A DNA stretch of 64,000 nucleotides from Verrucomicrobiota bacterium (GCA_038744685.1 JBCDMB010000014.1:20658-84657), one strand, 5' to 3'. Shown: positions 16,536 through 26,455, counted from the stretch's first letter. Notes: generated by a model not told the origin, from the letters alone. Program-made: numbers and translations.

Positions 16536-17554
16536 CCTGCTTGAGATTTGACCAACTCAAAGCCTTTCTCGTCCCAAGTCTTTGGTAAAGTCTCGAAGAG
16601 ATACTTGGTTTTACTATCGTTTATGACATAATCGTAAGAAGCTCGAATCCGTTGGTCATAGCTGTGATCGATCATCTCTTCCCAACCCAGTGATTTAAAA
16701 AAATCGAGGGCATTTAAATTGAGCCGTAAGCGCTGTATCCAGAATTCGGGGGGGTGCAAGTTGCCGGAATCTCTACGGAAATATTCTGGACGCATGTGGC
16801 CTGCTCCTCCGATGTGGCAAGCCATATCCTCCGCAAATATATTTTTTAGCTTAAATCCTAATGCTTGAGCTTTCAGCGCGTGGAGCACTCCGCTGTCCAG
16901 GTAGAAATGATCGTTGAAGCGCATTCTGGGGAATTCGCTCTTTAGGCGTATGATCGCTTTCGGGTCGTCAAGTGTTTGGTTTTGAAATTGTATTGAGCAA
17001 TGTATGCGCGGGTTGACTGCATATAGTTCGGTCAGGTTTGAGCGAAGTGTTTGCCCATTGAGAGTCGCGGAGCTATCTATCGTTCTAAGCCCTCTGGTGA
17101 GGCAATAGATTTCAGCACCCGACTCACTTTCAATATAGTGGAACCAATTTGAGTCTGTGAGGAAGCAGTCCGCGTCGACGAAGCACACGAACTCATCGGA
17201 CGAGAATTCTCGAAGAACGTTGTTCACCGCCAACTGGTGAATTGGCCCGTAGTAAGCAACACCTTGTCGTGCGAAGACCCATTTTCTCCTGAGGCCAGGT
17301 TCGAATCGATTGAGTAGGCCCGTCGTGACAATTATGCGATTATCTTGTGATAACCAATCGTTCCATTTGATTAGTGAACGATCATCACCGCTGTTATTGC
17401 CATAATCGCCAACCGCATCCAGATGGATGTAAACTCGAGGATGGGTATTATCGATCTTTGCACTGTGGTATTTAATTTGCCTTGCTGCTAGACGTGCATA
17501 GGGGACGATAGTTGTCCCATAGCAAAGGATATGATATGATACACTAACAGGCAT
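16532..17554 (-). CDS. Putative GT-A type glycosyltransferase, family not recognised
   Basis: A 340-residue protein with a GT-A-like layout: an N-terminal strand (VSYHILCYGTTIVPYA), a DxD-type motif in DEFVCFVDADCFLTD (about 128-142) and a downstream HIGGAGHMR segment that could contribute the C-terminal metal or donor ligand. I do not recognise the family. Coupling by ATGA to a sulfotransferase and its place between glycosyltransferases support a role in glycan assembly. Confidence 0.6.
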   Translation of the reverse strand: MPVSVSYHILCYGTTIVPYARLAARQIKYHSAKIDNTHPRVYIHLDAVGDYGNNSGDDRSLIKWNDWLSQDNRIIVTTGLLNRFEPGLRRKWVFARQGVAYYGPIHQLAVNNVLREFSSDEFVCFVDADCFLTDSNWFHYIESESGAEIYCLTRGLRTIDSSATLNGQTLRSNLTELYAVNPRIHCSIQFQNQTLDDPKAIIRLKSEFPRMRFNDHFYLDSGVLHALKAQALGFKLKNIFAEDMACHIGGAGHMRPEYFRRDSGNLHPPEFWIQRLRLNLNALDFFKSLGWEEMIDHSYDQRIRASYDYVINDSKTKYLFETLPKTWDEKGFELVKSQAG

Positions 17555-17586
17555 GACTGGGAGCGTGAACTAAACGAACCGTTAGC

Positions 17587-18576
17587 TTAAAAGTTCTTTA
17601 GAAGAGTCTTGATCTTTAGTTTGTAACGTAAGAAAACCTTGGTCATCTTGTTTCCTCCGATGTGGATAAAAAACTTAAAGATCGGCATTGAAGATTGGCC
17701 GCTGAGTGCTGACAGCGCAGCCCAGAGTTCTTTTTTTTCGCCTTTAGAAAAGAGTGGCCAAGGTGTGTATGCGGCTTGGTTTCTTGCCATCTTTGAACGC
17801 GCGGATCTGAGTTTAGCCTCTGGTAGATTGTGCCTCTTGAATCCAGATGGAAGTGAGTGCGTGAAAACATGGGTAAGCCCTTCTATTTCACTTAACTTGC
17901 GGCGTGCTCGATTATTGCCACTGTTGGGCCATTGGCGATAGAGGGCGAGCCTCTTCGGTATGTACGCATTTCCCCATCCTTGGTTCGCAATGCGAACCGT
18001 CAAATCGTAGTCTTCTGCGAAAGACAACGAAATGTCTGAATAGTTGACCTGTTCAAGGGCAGTCCTCCGAAACATAAGTATGTTTGCCGAGACACGATAA
18101 CCTGATAATGCCCTCATCAGCGCTTCCTCGGGAGAATAGTATACTTTACGTCGATTCAGGATTCTCTTTGAACCAAGGGTATCATCTAGATTTATCGTTT
18201 GGGTTAGCACGTGAACATACCCCGCCTGAGGGTGTGCTTCCATTACTTTGAGTGCCTCTACGGCAAATGTTGGTTCAAGAATGTCGTCCGAATCGAGTCT
18301 TAGAATGAACTCCTCCTTGGGCAGGCGTAGACAAAAGTCTACGTTTTTTCCCAGTCCCAGATTTGTTTCATGGTGGATTACTTGAAGATTCTTATATTGT
18401 TCTCTGAGTCGCTGACAAATGACCGGAGTGTCGTCGGTGCTGCAGTCATCCACAATGTAGACCTCACATCTGCATCCTTCTTGTTTGAGCGCACTCGTAG
18501 CTGCCCGCTTCAGGTACTTTCCTTGGTTGTATGCAGGGATGACGATTGCGACTTTAGGACACCTAAAACCGTTCAT
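17587..18576 (-). CDS. GT2 glycosyltransferase
   Basis: A 329-residue inverting GT-A enzyme. KVAIVIPAYNQGKYLKRA is the start of the nucleotide-binding fold, and VYIVDDCSTDDTPVIC and FILRLDSDDILEP carry the two acidic motifs. The C-terminal basic helix (KVFLRYKLKIKTLL) may bind the membrane. It transfers a sugar from a nucleotide donor in the cytoplasm. Confidence 0.92.
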   Translation of the reverse strand: MNGFRCPKVAIVIPAYNQGKYLKRAATSALKQEGCRCEVYIVDDCSTDDTPVICQRLREQYKNLQVIHHETNLGLGKNVDFCLRLPKEEFILRLDSDDILEPTFAVEALKVMEAHPQAGYVHVLTQTINLDDTLGSKRILNRRKVYYSPEEALMRALSGYRVSANILMFRRTALEQVNYSDISLSFAEDYDLTVRIANQGWGNAYIPKRLALYRQWPNSGNNRARRKLSEIEGLTHVFTHSLPSGFKRHNLPEAKLRSARSKMARNQAAYTPWPLFSKGEKKELWAALSALSGQSSMPIFKFFIHIGGNKMTKVFLRYKLKIKTLLKNF

Positions 18577-18579
18577 CTT

Positions 18580-19821
18580 TCACTCTGCCATTGATAGCCA
18601 CGCTAAAATCGAATTGATCGATACCACGAAATCACTATTAGGGCTAATTGGATTCTGTGAATCACATACTGCGTAGGAGTATTTGAGGCCTAGACAATTT
18701 GAGATTGACCAATAACAGGTGCACCCTAGGTGCAGTTTTTCTGGGAAAAGCTCGAGCACAGAAGTTCCAGAGCTAGCGAAGAGAAGATTGACCAGACCTG
18801 CCCCGTGAGGCGCGATTATCTGCCTTGCGTTATGAAAAATAGATATTTGTTCTTTTACTGAAAGTCCTGCAAGGCAGTAGGTTTTTACACCATGATCTTC
18901 TAATCTTTTGATCAATTGATGTTCGTTTGTTATTCTACGTGATTTAGCATCATTCCTAGAGATATAAATCGCTGAAGAAGAGGTGTATTTTCGGTCATCC
19001 GCGAAATGCCTTTTTAGTTTATTAATTTGCTTTACAGTTTGAGGGCATTGGAAGCGTGATAGGGTTCTCGCTGGTGACCAGTAAAGGGTTTTGATCAATA
19101 GATTTTCGAACTTTCTAGGGAATATCAGATTCTTCCGATTAATTCCCAGTTGTCTTATAAATTCTAGAAATGCATTATTTGCATTCGATGGGCAGATGAA
19201 TTTGACTTCATTAGGGAGGTGCTCTATGACCGACACGAGACGCTGTAGGATGTCAGAGAATAAATGATAATGGGCACCTGGGCATAGGCCAATCAGGCTG
19301 TATGAGGGCTCAGTAATTTTACGAGTGCTAAACGAATACTTGGTATAATCACTGCTTCCTTCAATATGCCAAGGCATCCTATTAATATGTTCAAAACTGT
19401 ATCCTATCTTCGGCAGGTGGAGAAGCCCCCTTTCAGATTTAATGATTACGTCTGATAATTTAAGTAAGTAATTATCTTCGACCGAGTAATCTAGAGCCTC
19501 TTCAAAATATTTATGATTCTTCCCGTTAATCTCAACTGGTAGGGTATGCCTTGCATTAAATCCCGAGCTGATCAGAGTGAAATTTGATTGGTTGAGTTTT
19601 ACGCATTCGTCGAGACGCTTGATTACAGGAGCTCGAAGGTTGAGCGAGCGCTGGATTCGCCATGACAGTCGGTTGATAAGCTTGAGTCCAATTTCTGGAA
19701 TTTCCACGGAACAAATTTGAGAAAAGTAGTGTTTCGATAGGGAACCCGAGAGTCTTAAAGGGCACTTCGGGCTACTACGGTATTCGCCGTCATTCCATAA
19801 TTTCAGGGTGAAAGAAGTCAA
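18580..19821 (-). CDS. GT61-family glycosyltransferase (DUF563)
   Basis: A 413-residue protein whose C-terminal part carries the GT61 signature: IYISRNDAKSRRITNE, then a segment ending IIAPHGAGLVNLLFASSGTS and VLELFPEKL. GT61 members transfer pentoses, GlcNAc or other sugars in bacterial and plant glycans; the donor is unknown here. The gene is visibly more AT-rich than the flanking glycosyltransferase genes, which may reflect separate acquisition. It lies four bases from the next GT2 gene. Confidence 0.85.
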   Translation of the reverse strand: MTSFTLKLWNDGEYRSSPKCPLRLSGSLSKHYFSQICSVEIPEIGLKLINRLSWRIQRSLNLRAPVIKRLDECVKLNQSNFTLISSGFNARHTLPVEINGKNHKYFEEALDYSVEDNYLLKLSDVIIKSERGLLHLPKIGYSFEHINRMPWHIEGSSDYTKYSFSTRKITEPSYSLIGLCPGAHYHLFSDILQRLVSVIEHLPNEVKFICPSNANNAFLEFIRQLGINRKNLIFPRKFENLLIKTLYWSPARTLSRFQCPQTVKQINKLKRHFADDRKYTSSSAIYISRNDAKSRRITNEHQLIKRLEDHGVKTYCLAGLSVKEQISIFHNARQIIAPHGAGLVNLLFASSGTSVLELFPEKLHLGCTCYWSISNCLGLKYSYAVCDSQNPISPNSDFVVSINSILAWLSMAE

Positions 19822-19917
19822 ATCTGCTCTGATTTACAAAGATCGGCCAAGATATTGTGGTTTCTTGAGACGATTTTTTGGCGCAATTGGCCCATTTGGG
19901 CAGGGTGGAGCCGTGAT

Positions 19918-20420
19918 CTAGGTCCTGAAGAATGCATAGCGGTCGAGATTGTAGGTGAGATTAGTGAGGCAGATCTCAAATCATGCCCTCTTGATTTCTA
20001 TGCTGTTGAATCAATCTCCTCTAAAGTTTGCGATGCGGCCGAAGACATGTTCGACCGGAGAACGGACGGAACTCTTGATCCCGTTCCATTTTTTCTTTTG
20101 GCGGGTGAGTCCGCGCTAGGCAGTTCCCTTTTCGCAGGCGAAGTCGTGAACGCCACAGCTCTTGAGGTGCTCTTTAATTGGGCTGTCCGTTGAGGCACTG
20201 TCGGCCCACAAGCCCACTCCTCGGTCTTCCTAAGAGAAGAGATCGTCGAGGGCCTGCGAGTCTTGAACAGCGGCGTGGGTGACTGTGAAGTCTTCCACGA
20301 ACTTACTCACCGCATCGACCTTCGTGTGGTTCTTGTAGTTGTAGTAGTTTTGCCTGTTTTTCTGTGTCCAGCGCGCTTGTATCAGAACCTACCCTACGAA
20401 CAGCCTTCGGACGATGTTAG
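19918..20420 (-). pseudogene. IS5-family transposase remnant
   Basis: Reading the minus strand in one frame gives the C-terminal half of an IS5-type DDE transposase with at least four in-frame stops. RWTQKNRQNYYNYKNHTKVD, then FTVTHAAVQDSQALDDL, then GLWADSASTDSPIKEHL, then SSVRSPVEHVFGRIANF, which contains the conserved R-x-x-VEH-x-FG block with the catalytic Glu. The end, LTNLTYNLDRYAF, is the family's C-terminus. The N-terminal half is missing. It fills the 636-base gap between two glycosyltransferase genes. Confidence 0.88.
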
Positions 20421-20457
20421 TCGAAGCGCCCTTGTAGGATCCTAGGTTCGAAATCAG

Positions 20458-21348
20458 TTAGAAACGGCGCTTCAGTAGATAAAATGCAGCTGAAAGCCTA
20501 AAGAGTGCTGTTGTTCTATAATCAACAAGGATCTTCCATAACAGGGAATCGGGAAGCTTTTTGCTGTAAGAAAATTTGACATATTCAGCCTCGGAAAATT
20601 CTTGGAACTGTCGGTAGTTCTTGTGCCACACTCGACCTACATCTTTCAACAACCGACCTTGGTCTGATGACATTCCACCCATACAAAATGTAACAAATGC
20701 TCTGTTTAAAAAACACCCCCGCATTCCCTGTGCCACCGCTCGAAGCAACAGGTCGTAGTCGGCTGAAATTGAAAATCTTAAATCGAATCCTTTGAGCTTT
20801 AGTAATGCTGACCGGCTAAAAATGAGTGATTGGTGAACGACCGGCATACACATGAGTATTTGATGCAAGGAGCGTTTTCCGTTTATCTCCGAACCAGAAT
20901 TAGACACGCGAACCGTTGGGGCATAAGCAAAATCAAATTTACCTTTACTTAGAGAATCAATACACCATTCAAGCCCACGACTGTCGTTAAAAAAGTCATC
21001 ACTATTCAAGAATACTATATATTCTCCGCTGGCTAGTTTGATCGCTTTATTCATTGCGTCGTAGGGTCCTGAGTCTGGCTCAGAGACTACGAGCCTCAGG
21101 GATGACCTTTTCTGGTATTCTTCAAGCAGTTTTTGGGTGCCATCGCTCGAATTGCCGTCAATTACTATATGTTCCTTCGCTTTAAGCGTCTGCTTGGATA
21201 CTGAATCCATCATCTCTCGAAAATGAGTCTTTCTCCCGTTCTTGATCAAATTGAAAGTGACTGTCGCCACGGTTACGATTGGTTTTTGAGGGGTCACGCG
21301 CGGGAGGTCTAGGCTAGCCGTAGAGGTATGGAGAGATTCGTTTGCCAT
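20458..21348 (-). CDS. GT2 glycosyltransferase
   Basis: A 296-residue GT-A enzyme. TVATVTFNLIKNGRKTHFR begins the fold, HIVIDGNSSDGTQKLL and IVFLNSDDFFND are the acidic motifs, and EPDSGPYDAMNKAIKLA is the segment typical of colanic-acid-type GT2 enzymes (WcaA/WcaE-like). The annotated ATG overlaps the upstream sulfotransferase by 35 bp, so a later start is possible. Confidence 0.9.
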   Translation of the reverse strand: MANESLHTSTASLDLPRVTPQKPIVTVATVTFNLIKNGRKTHFREMMDSVSKQTLKAKEHIVIDGNSSDGTQKLLEEYQKRSSLRLVVSEPDSGPYDAMNKAIKLASGEYIVFLNSDDFFNDSRGLEWCIDSLSKGKFDFAYAPTVRVSNSGSEINGKRSLHQILMCMPVVHQSLIFSRSALLKLKGFDLRFSISADYDLLLRAVAQGMRGCFLNRAFVTFCMGGMSSDQGRLLKDVGRVWHKNYRQFQEFSEAEYVKFSYSKKLPDSLLWKILVDYRTTALFRLSAAFYLLKRRF

Positions 21349-22273
21349 CCATCACAAATCTCTGGAAGAAAAACTTTTTTAAACGGTGTTTTGAAAGATA
21401 GGCCATGTCAGTTAGGAGGCGCTCTTGTCTCGGATTACTTATGTTTCTAGTGTATTCATCAAAGTCGAATCCAGCGCTTACGTATGCTTCCTTTCCCAGG
21501 TTGCTTACCATCTCGCAGAACTGCTTGCGACGGACACTGTTACAAAGGTGTTTCCAGTTTGTTTGTCCTCTCGAGGGCTCTACACTTGAGAAAGCTTGTA
21601 AGCCAGTCTTGTCTCCAGTGGAGCCTTTAACGTTAGTTTCCCTGAAACTCTCGATCATTTTATCCTCGTAAGGGATTCCGAGGAACACACAGATTCTTTT
21701 TAACTCTGTGATCGGGTCTGCCATTAGGTTTTCAAAACGAATATGCAGACTGTCGATCAGTTTGTTATTTAGTAAAGAAATAAGGTTTGGGAGGCCGATT
21801 TCGAAATCAATCCTGTAGCGTTCGTAAGCCCACCTCCCTCGGCACCAAGTCTTGGACATTGAGCTTAAAATGGATATAGGCTCTCGCGTGAGTAGTATAT
21901 ATTTAGCATGAGGAAAGGCCTCTAGGAGTTCATCTTTCACCAATAGATTTCGCGGTGTCTTCTCGAGGAAATATCTTAAGGGCTGTTTGCGGCTACTACC
22001 AATCTCGGTCAACTCCTCGAACATTTCTGAAATCCTCGATAGGTAAATTTCCTTTCTTGATTTCTTCCTAGCAAGAAACTCAGAGATTGCTTGTTGACCG
22101 TTGGTATACCAAAAGTCAGACAGCGTGCTATCGTTTTGAAAAATATAGAGAAGAGGCAGCAGCATCCATGTCTCTGCCTCTGTGTGTACTTTGCTCGAAC
22201 ATCCAAGCATTTGCTGAACCAGAGTCGACCCGGACCTAGGCAATGAGAGAAGAAACAGTAAGCTATTTTCCAT
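21314..22273 (-). CDS. Sulfotransferase, second of three
   Basis: A 319-residue protein with the 5'-phosphosulfate loop LLSLPRSGSTLVQQML (8-23), FLEKTPRNLLV, and the 3'-phosphate segment YILLTREPISILSSMSKTW. The later motif, RFENLMADPITELKRICVFL, is typical of the Sulfotransfer_3 type. It would sulfate a sugar of the glycan from PAPS. It belongs to a different subgroup from the enzyme at 15681. Confidence 0.88.
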   Translation of the reverse strand: MENSLLFLLSLPRSGSTLVQQMLGCSSKVHTEAETWMLLPLLYIFQNDSTLSDFWYTNGQQAISEFLARKKSRKEIYLSRISEMFEELTEIGSSRKQPLRYFLEKTPRNLLVKDELLEAFPHAKYILLTREPISILSSMSKTWCRGRWAYERYRIDFEIGLPNLISLLNNKLIDSLHIRFENLMADPITELKRICVFLGIPYEDKMIESFRETNVKGSTGDKTGLQAFSSVEPSRGQTNWKHLCNSVRRKQFCEMVSNLGKEAYVSAGFDFDEYTRNISNPRQERLLTDMAYLSKHRLKKFFFQRFVMDGKRISPYLYG

Positions 22274-22408
22274 CTGGGGTTGCTTTGCTTACGCAGAGAG
22301 GTTCGGCGGTTTAATTTTCTCCGAGTATTTTTCAGGAGAGCCTATAAACTTGAGCGGAAACAGATTCATTTGGCTGGCTTTGCTGGAGATGTGTTTTCAC
22401 CGCGATGG

Positions 22409-23515
22409 CTAATCAATAGTCCGGTAAAGTTCGAGATGTTCTCTTGCGATTGATGCCCAGTCGAAATTGCTGATCGCGAAACGGCGGGCGCTGTTGCGCT
22501 TGGGCTCCCAGTTCTCTGGTGCGGCTTTCAAACGAAGAACGGCTTCTGCCATTGCCGCTGCATCGCCGGAGGGGGGTAGCTCTGCGAAACTTGGATCTGT
22601 GTAGGCGCGCGTGCCAGGGAAGTCGTTGGTTATTATGGGGAGCCCGCAGGAAATGCCTTCGAGAAGCGAATTGTTGGCAGTGCAGGTAAAAAGAGGTAAA
22701 AGTAGGCAGTGGCTGCTTTGATAGGTCTCTACCAACTCGGTGTCGCTCAGACCAGAGAGGAAGCTCACTTGCTTAATTGCAGACAAGCCCTCGAACTCAT
22801 CACCTTTGCGATGACGGGGTTGGATGACGATTTTGAAGCAGATCTGTGGATCTTTGGCCAGAATAATTCGAACCGTCTTCAGTAGTGTCGCATAGTCACG
22901 GAGATGACTTCCTGCAGTAATACATGTAAAGGGTTCTGCTGTTTGATAGTTTGCAGGAACGAAGAATTCATGGGCGACGCCATGCGGGAGAAAATGCACG
23001 GGGCAGCTAACCTGCTGCTCGAATTCTGCCTTTTCTTCGGGCCCAACCGTAATGATCGCGGATGCCTTTTTTAAAAATAAATAATCAACATTGACTAGTT
23101 TTCGAAAGGAAAGCGGCTTGTGAACTGTCGCTACGAAGGGAATTCCTAGTCTCTGACAAAGGCTTGTGGTGTAGCCATGTCTTGTATCGGCGAAAAGATG
23201 GTGAACGAGATCCGGTTTTATTTTCCTAACTGCCGACTCTATTCGCCGCTCGACACGATAGTCCCCATAGTTGTAGCCATCAAAGCAGGCATAAGGTGCA
23301 ATCCTTCTTGAGCAGCTGTTAGGAAAACGATACCAAATACGCTTGAGTAGCTTCCCCTGTAGCCCGGAAAACGTACCCTCAAGTGTCCCCGAAACTTCAT
23401 GGATTTCCAATTGGTGGATCTTTCTAAGCTCTCGCAACAAAGGAATGAGGCCACTGTGTTGACCCATCCAAGGATATGCTTCAACGATGAGAAGCGTTTT
23501 TATATTCCTATTCAT
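22409..23515 (-). CDS. GT4-type glycosyltransferase
   Basis: A GT-B enzyme of 368 residues if it starts at the second ATG (23515, MNRNIKTLLIVEAYPWMGQH), which is preferred because the first strand follows directly; the longer frame starts at 23536. The acceptor domain includes HHLFADTRHGY. The donor domain has CITAGSHLRDYATLLKTV and TCTANNSLLEGISCGLPIIT. The start overlaps the 3' end of the acetyltransferase gene by 8 bp. Confidence 0.87.
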   Translation of the reverse strand: MNRNIKTLLIVEAYPWMGQHSGLIPLLRELRKIHQLEIHEVSGTLEGTFSGLQGKLLKRIWYRFPNSCSRRIAPYACFDGYNYGDYRVERRIESAVRKIKPDLVHHLFADTRHGYTTSLCQRLGIPFVATVHKPLSFRKLVNVDYLFLKKASAIITVGPEEKAEFEQQVSCPVHFLPHGVAHEFFVPANYQTAEPFTCITAGSHLRDYATLLKTVRIILAKDPQICFKIVIQPRHRKGDEFEGLSAIKQVSFLSGLSDTELVETYQSSHCLLLPLFTCTANNSLLEGISCGLPIITNDFPGTRAYTDPSFAELPPSGDAAAMAEAVLRLKAAPENWEPKRNSARRFAISNFDWASIAREHLELYRTID

Positions 23516-24116
23516 AGTGCCCCAGAGGCAGATCAACTTTTCTGCCGTTCAGCCGAACTATTCTTCCAGGGTTTCCCACAACGACAGAATTTTCTGGAAC
23601 GTTTCGATTAACAACGCTTCCAGCGCCGATCCATGCCCCATCGCCGATAACAATATTTCCAAAGATGATTGCACCGGTGTGGATCCTCACGTTGTTGCCG
23701 ATAGTTGGGTTTGAATCTGGTTCAATGCTCCCGTAACCTATCGTTACATTCTGATTGATTTGGCATCTCTCGCCAATTGATTTAGCCACGATTTGGGTGG
23801 AATGCCCATGTTGTATAAATAGCCCTCCACCGATCTTTGAGGTGTGAATATAAAGATGAACCAGACTTGGATACATGATACGAAGAACCCTCACGATTAA
23901 TTGAACACGGGCTCCTCCTTTTCGAGTTCGATAATAGTAGATCGAACGAAATTCTGGAATCCTACGAAAATACCACCATATCGCATCCGCGCTTTTTATC
24001 TCGTCGGGCGGAGCATACCTTTCTTTCCAGTAATCGATATCCTTTATTACATCGCGACTTACTCTTGCTGCTTTTGCTACGCGGATAAGAAATTTTGAAT
24101 GTAGAGTATCCAACAT
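23508..24116 (-). CDS. Serine-acetyltransferase-like hexapeptide acyltransferase
   Basis: A 202-residue LbH acyltransferase of the SAT/CysE-like group. LYIHTSKIGGGLFIQHGHST and the QINQNVTIGYGS turn carry the active-site His and the acetyl-CoA site. Repeats continue with IHTGAIIFGNIVIGDGAWIG and end SVVVGNPGRIVR. It lacks the long helical N-terminal domain of housekeeping CysE, so sugar acetylation is more likely than cysteine synthesis. Confidence 0.85.
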   Translation of the reverse strand: MLDTLHSKFLIRVAKAARVSRDVIKDIDYWKERYAPPDEIKSADAIWWYFRRIPEFRSIYYYRTRKGGARVQLIVRVLRIMYPSLVHLYIHTSKIGGGLFIQHGHSTQIVAKSIGERCQINQNVTIGYGSIEPDSNPTIGNNVRIHTGAIIFGNIVIGDGAWIGAGSVVNRNVPENSVVVGNPGRIVRLNGRKVDLPLGHYE

Positions 24117-24265
24117 CTTTTGGCGTTTACTCTTCCCAAGTGCCTTTTCCTCAGGCCTTTCTTGCCTGCAACCCTACGCAAATCGAACGTAGATCGAGTT
24201 TCCCTATGACTAAAAATCGTGATCTAACTACGGTATCAATCGGGATGTTGGTCCGTGTGGGTTTT

Positions 24266-25270
24266 CTAGCGAGAAGCTTGAAGGACTCTATCATGTAATT
24301 CTGAACGGGATAGCGGAAGTTCGCTTTGGGTTCTTACGCCTATTTTCCTCAAGAACCGACGGCATAAAAAACGAATTGTGTTATGAGGATATCGAAACAC
24401 GGCACCAATATAATTACGTTTACCCAACTGCTCTCCCACCCACAGGTTTTTGAAAAAATTATCTATTCCAAATAGTCTCTGAGGTTGGTTGGCTATGAGT
24501 TGGGGAAGCGTAGAAAGTTGATCTCTCATGATTTTTAGCAACTGTTCCAACCGCTCGCCGTCACTTGCTGAGGCCGTTAGTTGTTCATCGTGAACTCTCC
24601 AAGTGGCTAACTTTTTTGATAGGTATACGGTACTTCCTACCGCCGAAATGCAAATTCCCCATGCAAAGTCTCCGTGCGTACCATAATTAAGAGGAAAGGG
24701 GCCTGATTTCGCGTAGGCACTTCTCAGGAAGAGAATTTGGGTGAGCGAAGAGTAAATCATTCCAAAAACATAATGTGCAATAAGGTCGTACGGGACGTTT
24801 CTAACGTGTAGGTGATCTAAGTTGGTTCTTAGATGTGTCGGAAAAGCTGTTTTTCTCCACTGCTTAGACACCGGTAGTGGTGAACCGTCTTTGTCAATTA
24901 GTTCGAGTTCGCATTGAGCGATTGCAGCTTCCGGATGGGACCGTAGTGCGCCTTCCAGTTCTTCAAGACAAGTAGGTTCCATTGTATCATCGCTTGTAGC
25001 GATGTAAACACACGCTCCCTTTGATTTTTCGATACCTGAGTTAATTGCATCGTAGACACCTCGCGGGGATTCTCGGTACAGATGATACCGATGATCCTTT
25101 TCAGCCTCCGCACGAATTGCTTCCCACGAGCCGTCACCAGAAAAACCATCGACGACTATCACTTCATAAGTCTTAAGAGTCTGTTCGCGAATACTACGGA
25201 GCCGCTCCCCAATGTAAGGATGCGAGTTCAGGTTCGGAAGGATGATGCTAACTGTAATTGACTCAGGCAA
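24266..25270 (-). CDS. GT2 glycosyltransferase
   Basis: A 334-residue GT-A enzyme: VSIILPNLNSHPYIGERL (8-25), VIVVDGFSGDGSWEAI and the acidic motif VYIATSDDTMEPTCLEEL. The segment ESPRGVYDAINSGIEKSKG is characteristic of WcaA-like transferases. The 149 bp downstream, up to the acetyltransferase start, holds nothing recognisable. Confidence 0.9.
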   Translation of the reverse strand: MPESITVSIILPNLNSHPYIGERLRSIREQTLKTYEVIVVDGFSGDGSWEAIRAEAEKDHRYHLYRESPRGVYDAINSGIEKSKGACVYIATSDDTMEPTCLEELEGALRSHPEAAIAQCELELIDKDGSPLPVSKQWRKTAFPTHLRTNLDHLHVRNVPYDLIAHYVFGMIYSSLTQILFLRSAYAKSGPFPLNYGTHGDFAWGICISAVGSTVYLSKKLATWRVHDEQLTASASDGERLEQLLKIMRDQLSTLPQLIANQPQRLFGIDNFFKNLWVGEQLGKRNYIGAVFRYPHNTIRFLCRRFLRKIGVRTQSELPLSRSELHDRVLQASR

Positions 25271-25297
25271 GGTGCGGAAGGAGTAAGAACTTGAAAA

Positions 25298-25903
25298 CTA
25301 GCAAAAGCGCGAGTAGCGTCCTCCTGGCCTGTAGTTATAGGCGACGGAGGCATCCCGCTCCCTGAGCTTTTTGGCTGGAATTCCACCGACTAGAGCGTAG
25401 GCGGAGACGTCTTTGGTGACCACGCTACCAGCGGCCACCACTGCGTACTTGCCAACACTTACACTGGGTAAAATGATCGCTCTTGGTCCTATCCAAACAT
25501 AGTCACCGATTATCACTTTGTCGCCCTTGAGAGCAAAGTTTGCTGTGTTGTAATCATGAGATAGGGACCAGATCATGACGTCGCTGCTTATGTTAACATT
25601 CTCACCTATTTCAAGGCCACTGCGAGCGTCTAGGACGCAGCCGTGTCCGATTGATGTGCCATCCGCAATGCTCAATTTAGAGGGGGCCCTAACTTCTAGG
25701 CCGGCGTACATAGCAACAGATTTACCAACGAACGCACCCTTTCTTCTCAGGACGAATTTTCGGAATCGATGTGAGGGGAACTGGAGCAACGCTTTGAGGG
25801 AAAAGAAAGACAATCCCTGATAAGTGCGAGAAGATCTTATCTGTTGGGGCTTGTCATATTTGACCCAGTTTATTAGCCTGATGAGGTTTCGTTTCATCAG
25901 CAA
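25298..25903 (-). CDS. Hexapeptide-repeat O-acetyltransferase
   Basis: A 201-residue LbH acetyltransferase. The repeats run from LSIADGTSIGHGCVLDAR through IGENVNISSDVMIWSLSHDY (active-site His) to VIIGDYVWIGPRAIILPSV. The family C-terminus is VVAAGSVVTKDV and LVGGIPAKKLRER. It is similar in design to the enzyme at 9578, and is a candidate for acetylating a second position or sugar. Confidence 0.88.
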   Translation of the reverse strand: MLMKRNLIRLINWVKYDKPQQIRSSRTYQGLSFFSLKALLQFPSHRFRKFVLRRKGAFVGKSVAMYAGLEVRAPSKLSIADGTSIGHGCVLDARSGLEIGENVNISSDVMIWSLSHDYNTANFALKGDKVIIGDYVWIGPRAIILPSVSVGKYAVVAAGSVVTKDVSAYALVGGIPAKKLRERDASVAYNYRPGGRYSRFC

Positions 25904-25906
25904 CCG

Positions 25907-26455
25907 TTAAGGTAAGGCCTTCCACTCGACAATCTGTCGTGTGACGCGGGCAAGATTTCCACTGATTAGGCAACTAGAATTATCAAAACTTCTAGTCATG
26001 ACCGAGCCCGCAGCAACGCCGCTATTTTGTGGAAAGTGCGCACCTTTTAGATTGATGCAGTTTGCACTAAATCAAGAATAATCACCAACGTGCAAAAGAG
26101 AAGTGTTTGTTGCACGGGAATCTGGATCGATGGTGTGCAAATCTGTATTTCCTAAGGTGCAGTCGAAACTGATCGCCGCGCTTTAACTGATCGAGATATG
26201 CGTTTTGCATACAATTTTGTTCTCGAATGTGTGAAGGCAACTCGAAGATGAAGTTCACCATCGTCCATGATGTTCGAGTCCATAACCAGAAACGATCTCG
26301 TTATGTCCTTCAATGATGACTCTTCCTCTGATCCAAAACATCGTTCGAGTGTCAGCATGAGGAAAGTTGACGAACGACTTGCTGACTTTTAGACGGCCGG
26401 AACCTGTGACTAGCTTTATGCCGACCAGCTTTACGTGTTTTTCCTTCTCAATCAT
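25907..26455 (-). pseudogene. WbbJ-like acetyltransferase pseudogene
   Basis: Minus-strand reading shows an LbH acetyltransferase broken by frameshifts and a stop. The first piece has FWIRGRVIIEGHNEIVSGYG. The second, in another frame, runs CTLGNTDLHTIDPDSRAT then HVGDYS, an in-frame TGA, INLKGAHFPQNSGVAAGSVM, ISGNLARVTRQIVEWK and a natural TAA at 25907-25909. These match the family's DTDFH, G-DYVWIG, KG-x-x-IP-N-S-VVAAGSV and AGNPA-x-V blocks. It fills the 582-base gap between genes. Confidence 0.85.
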
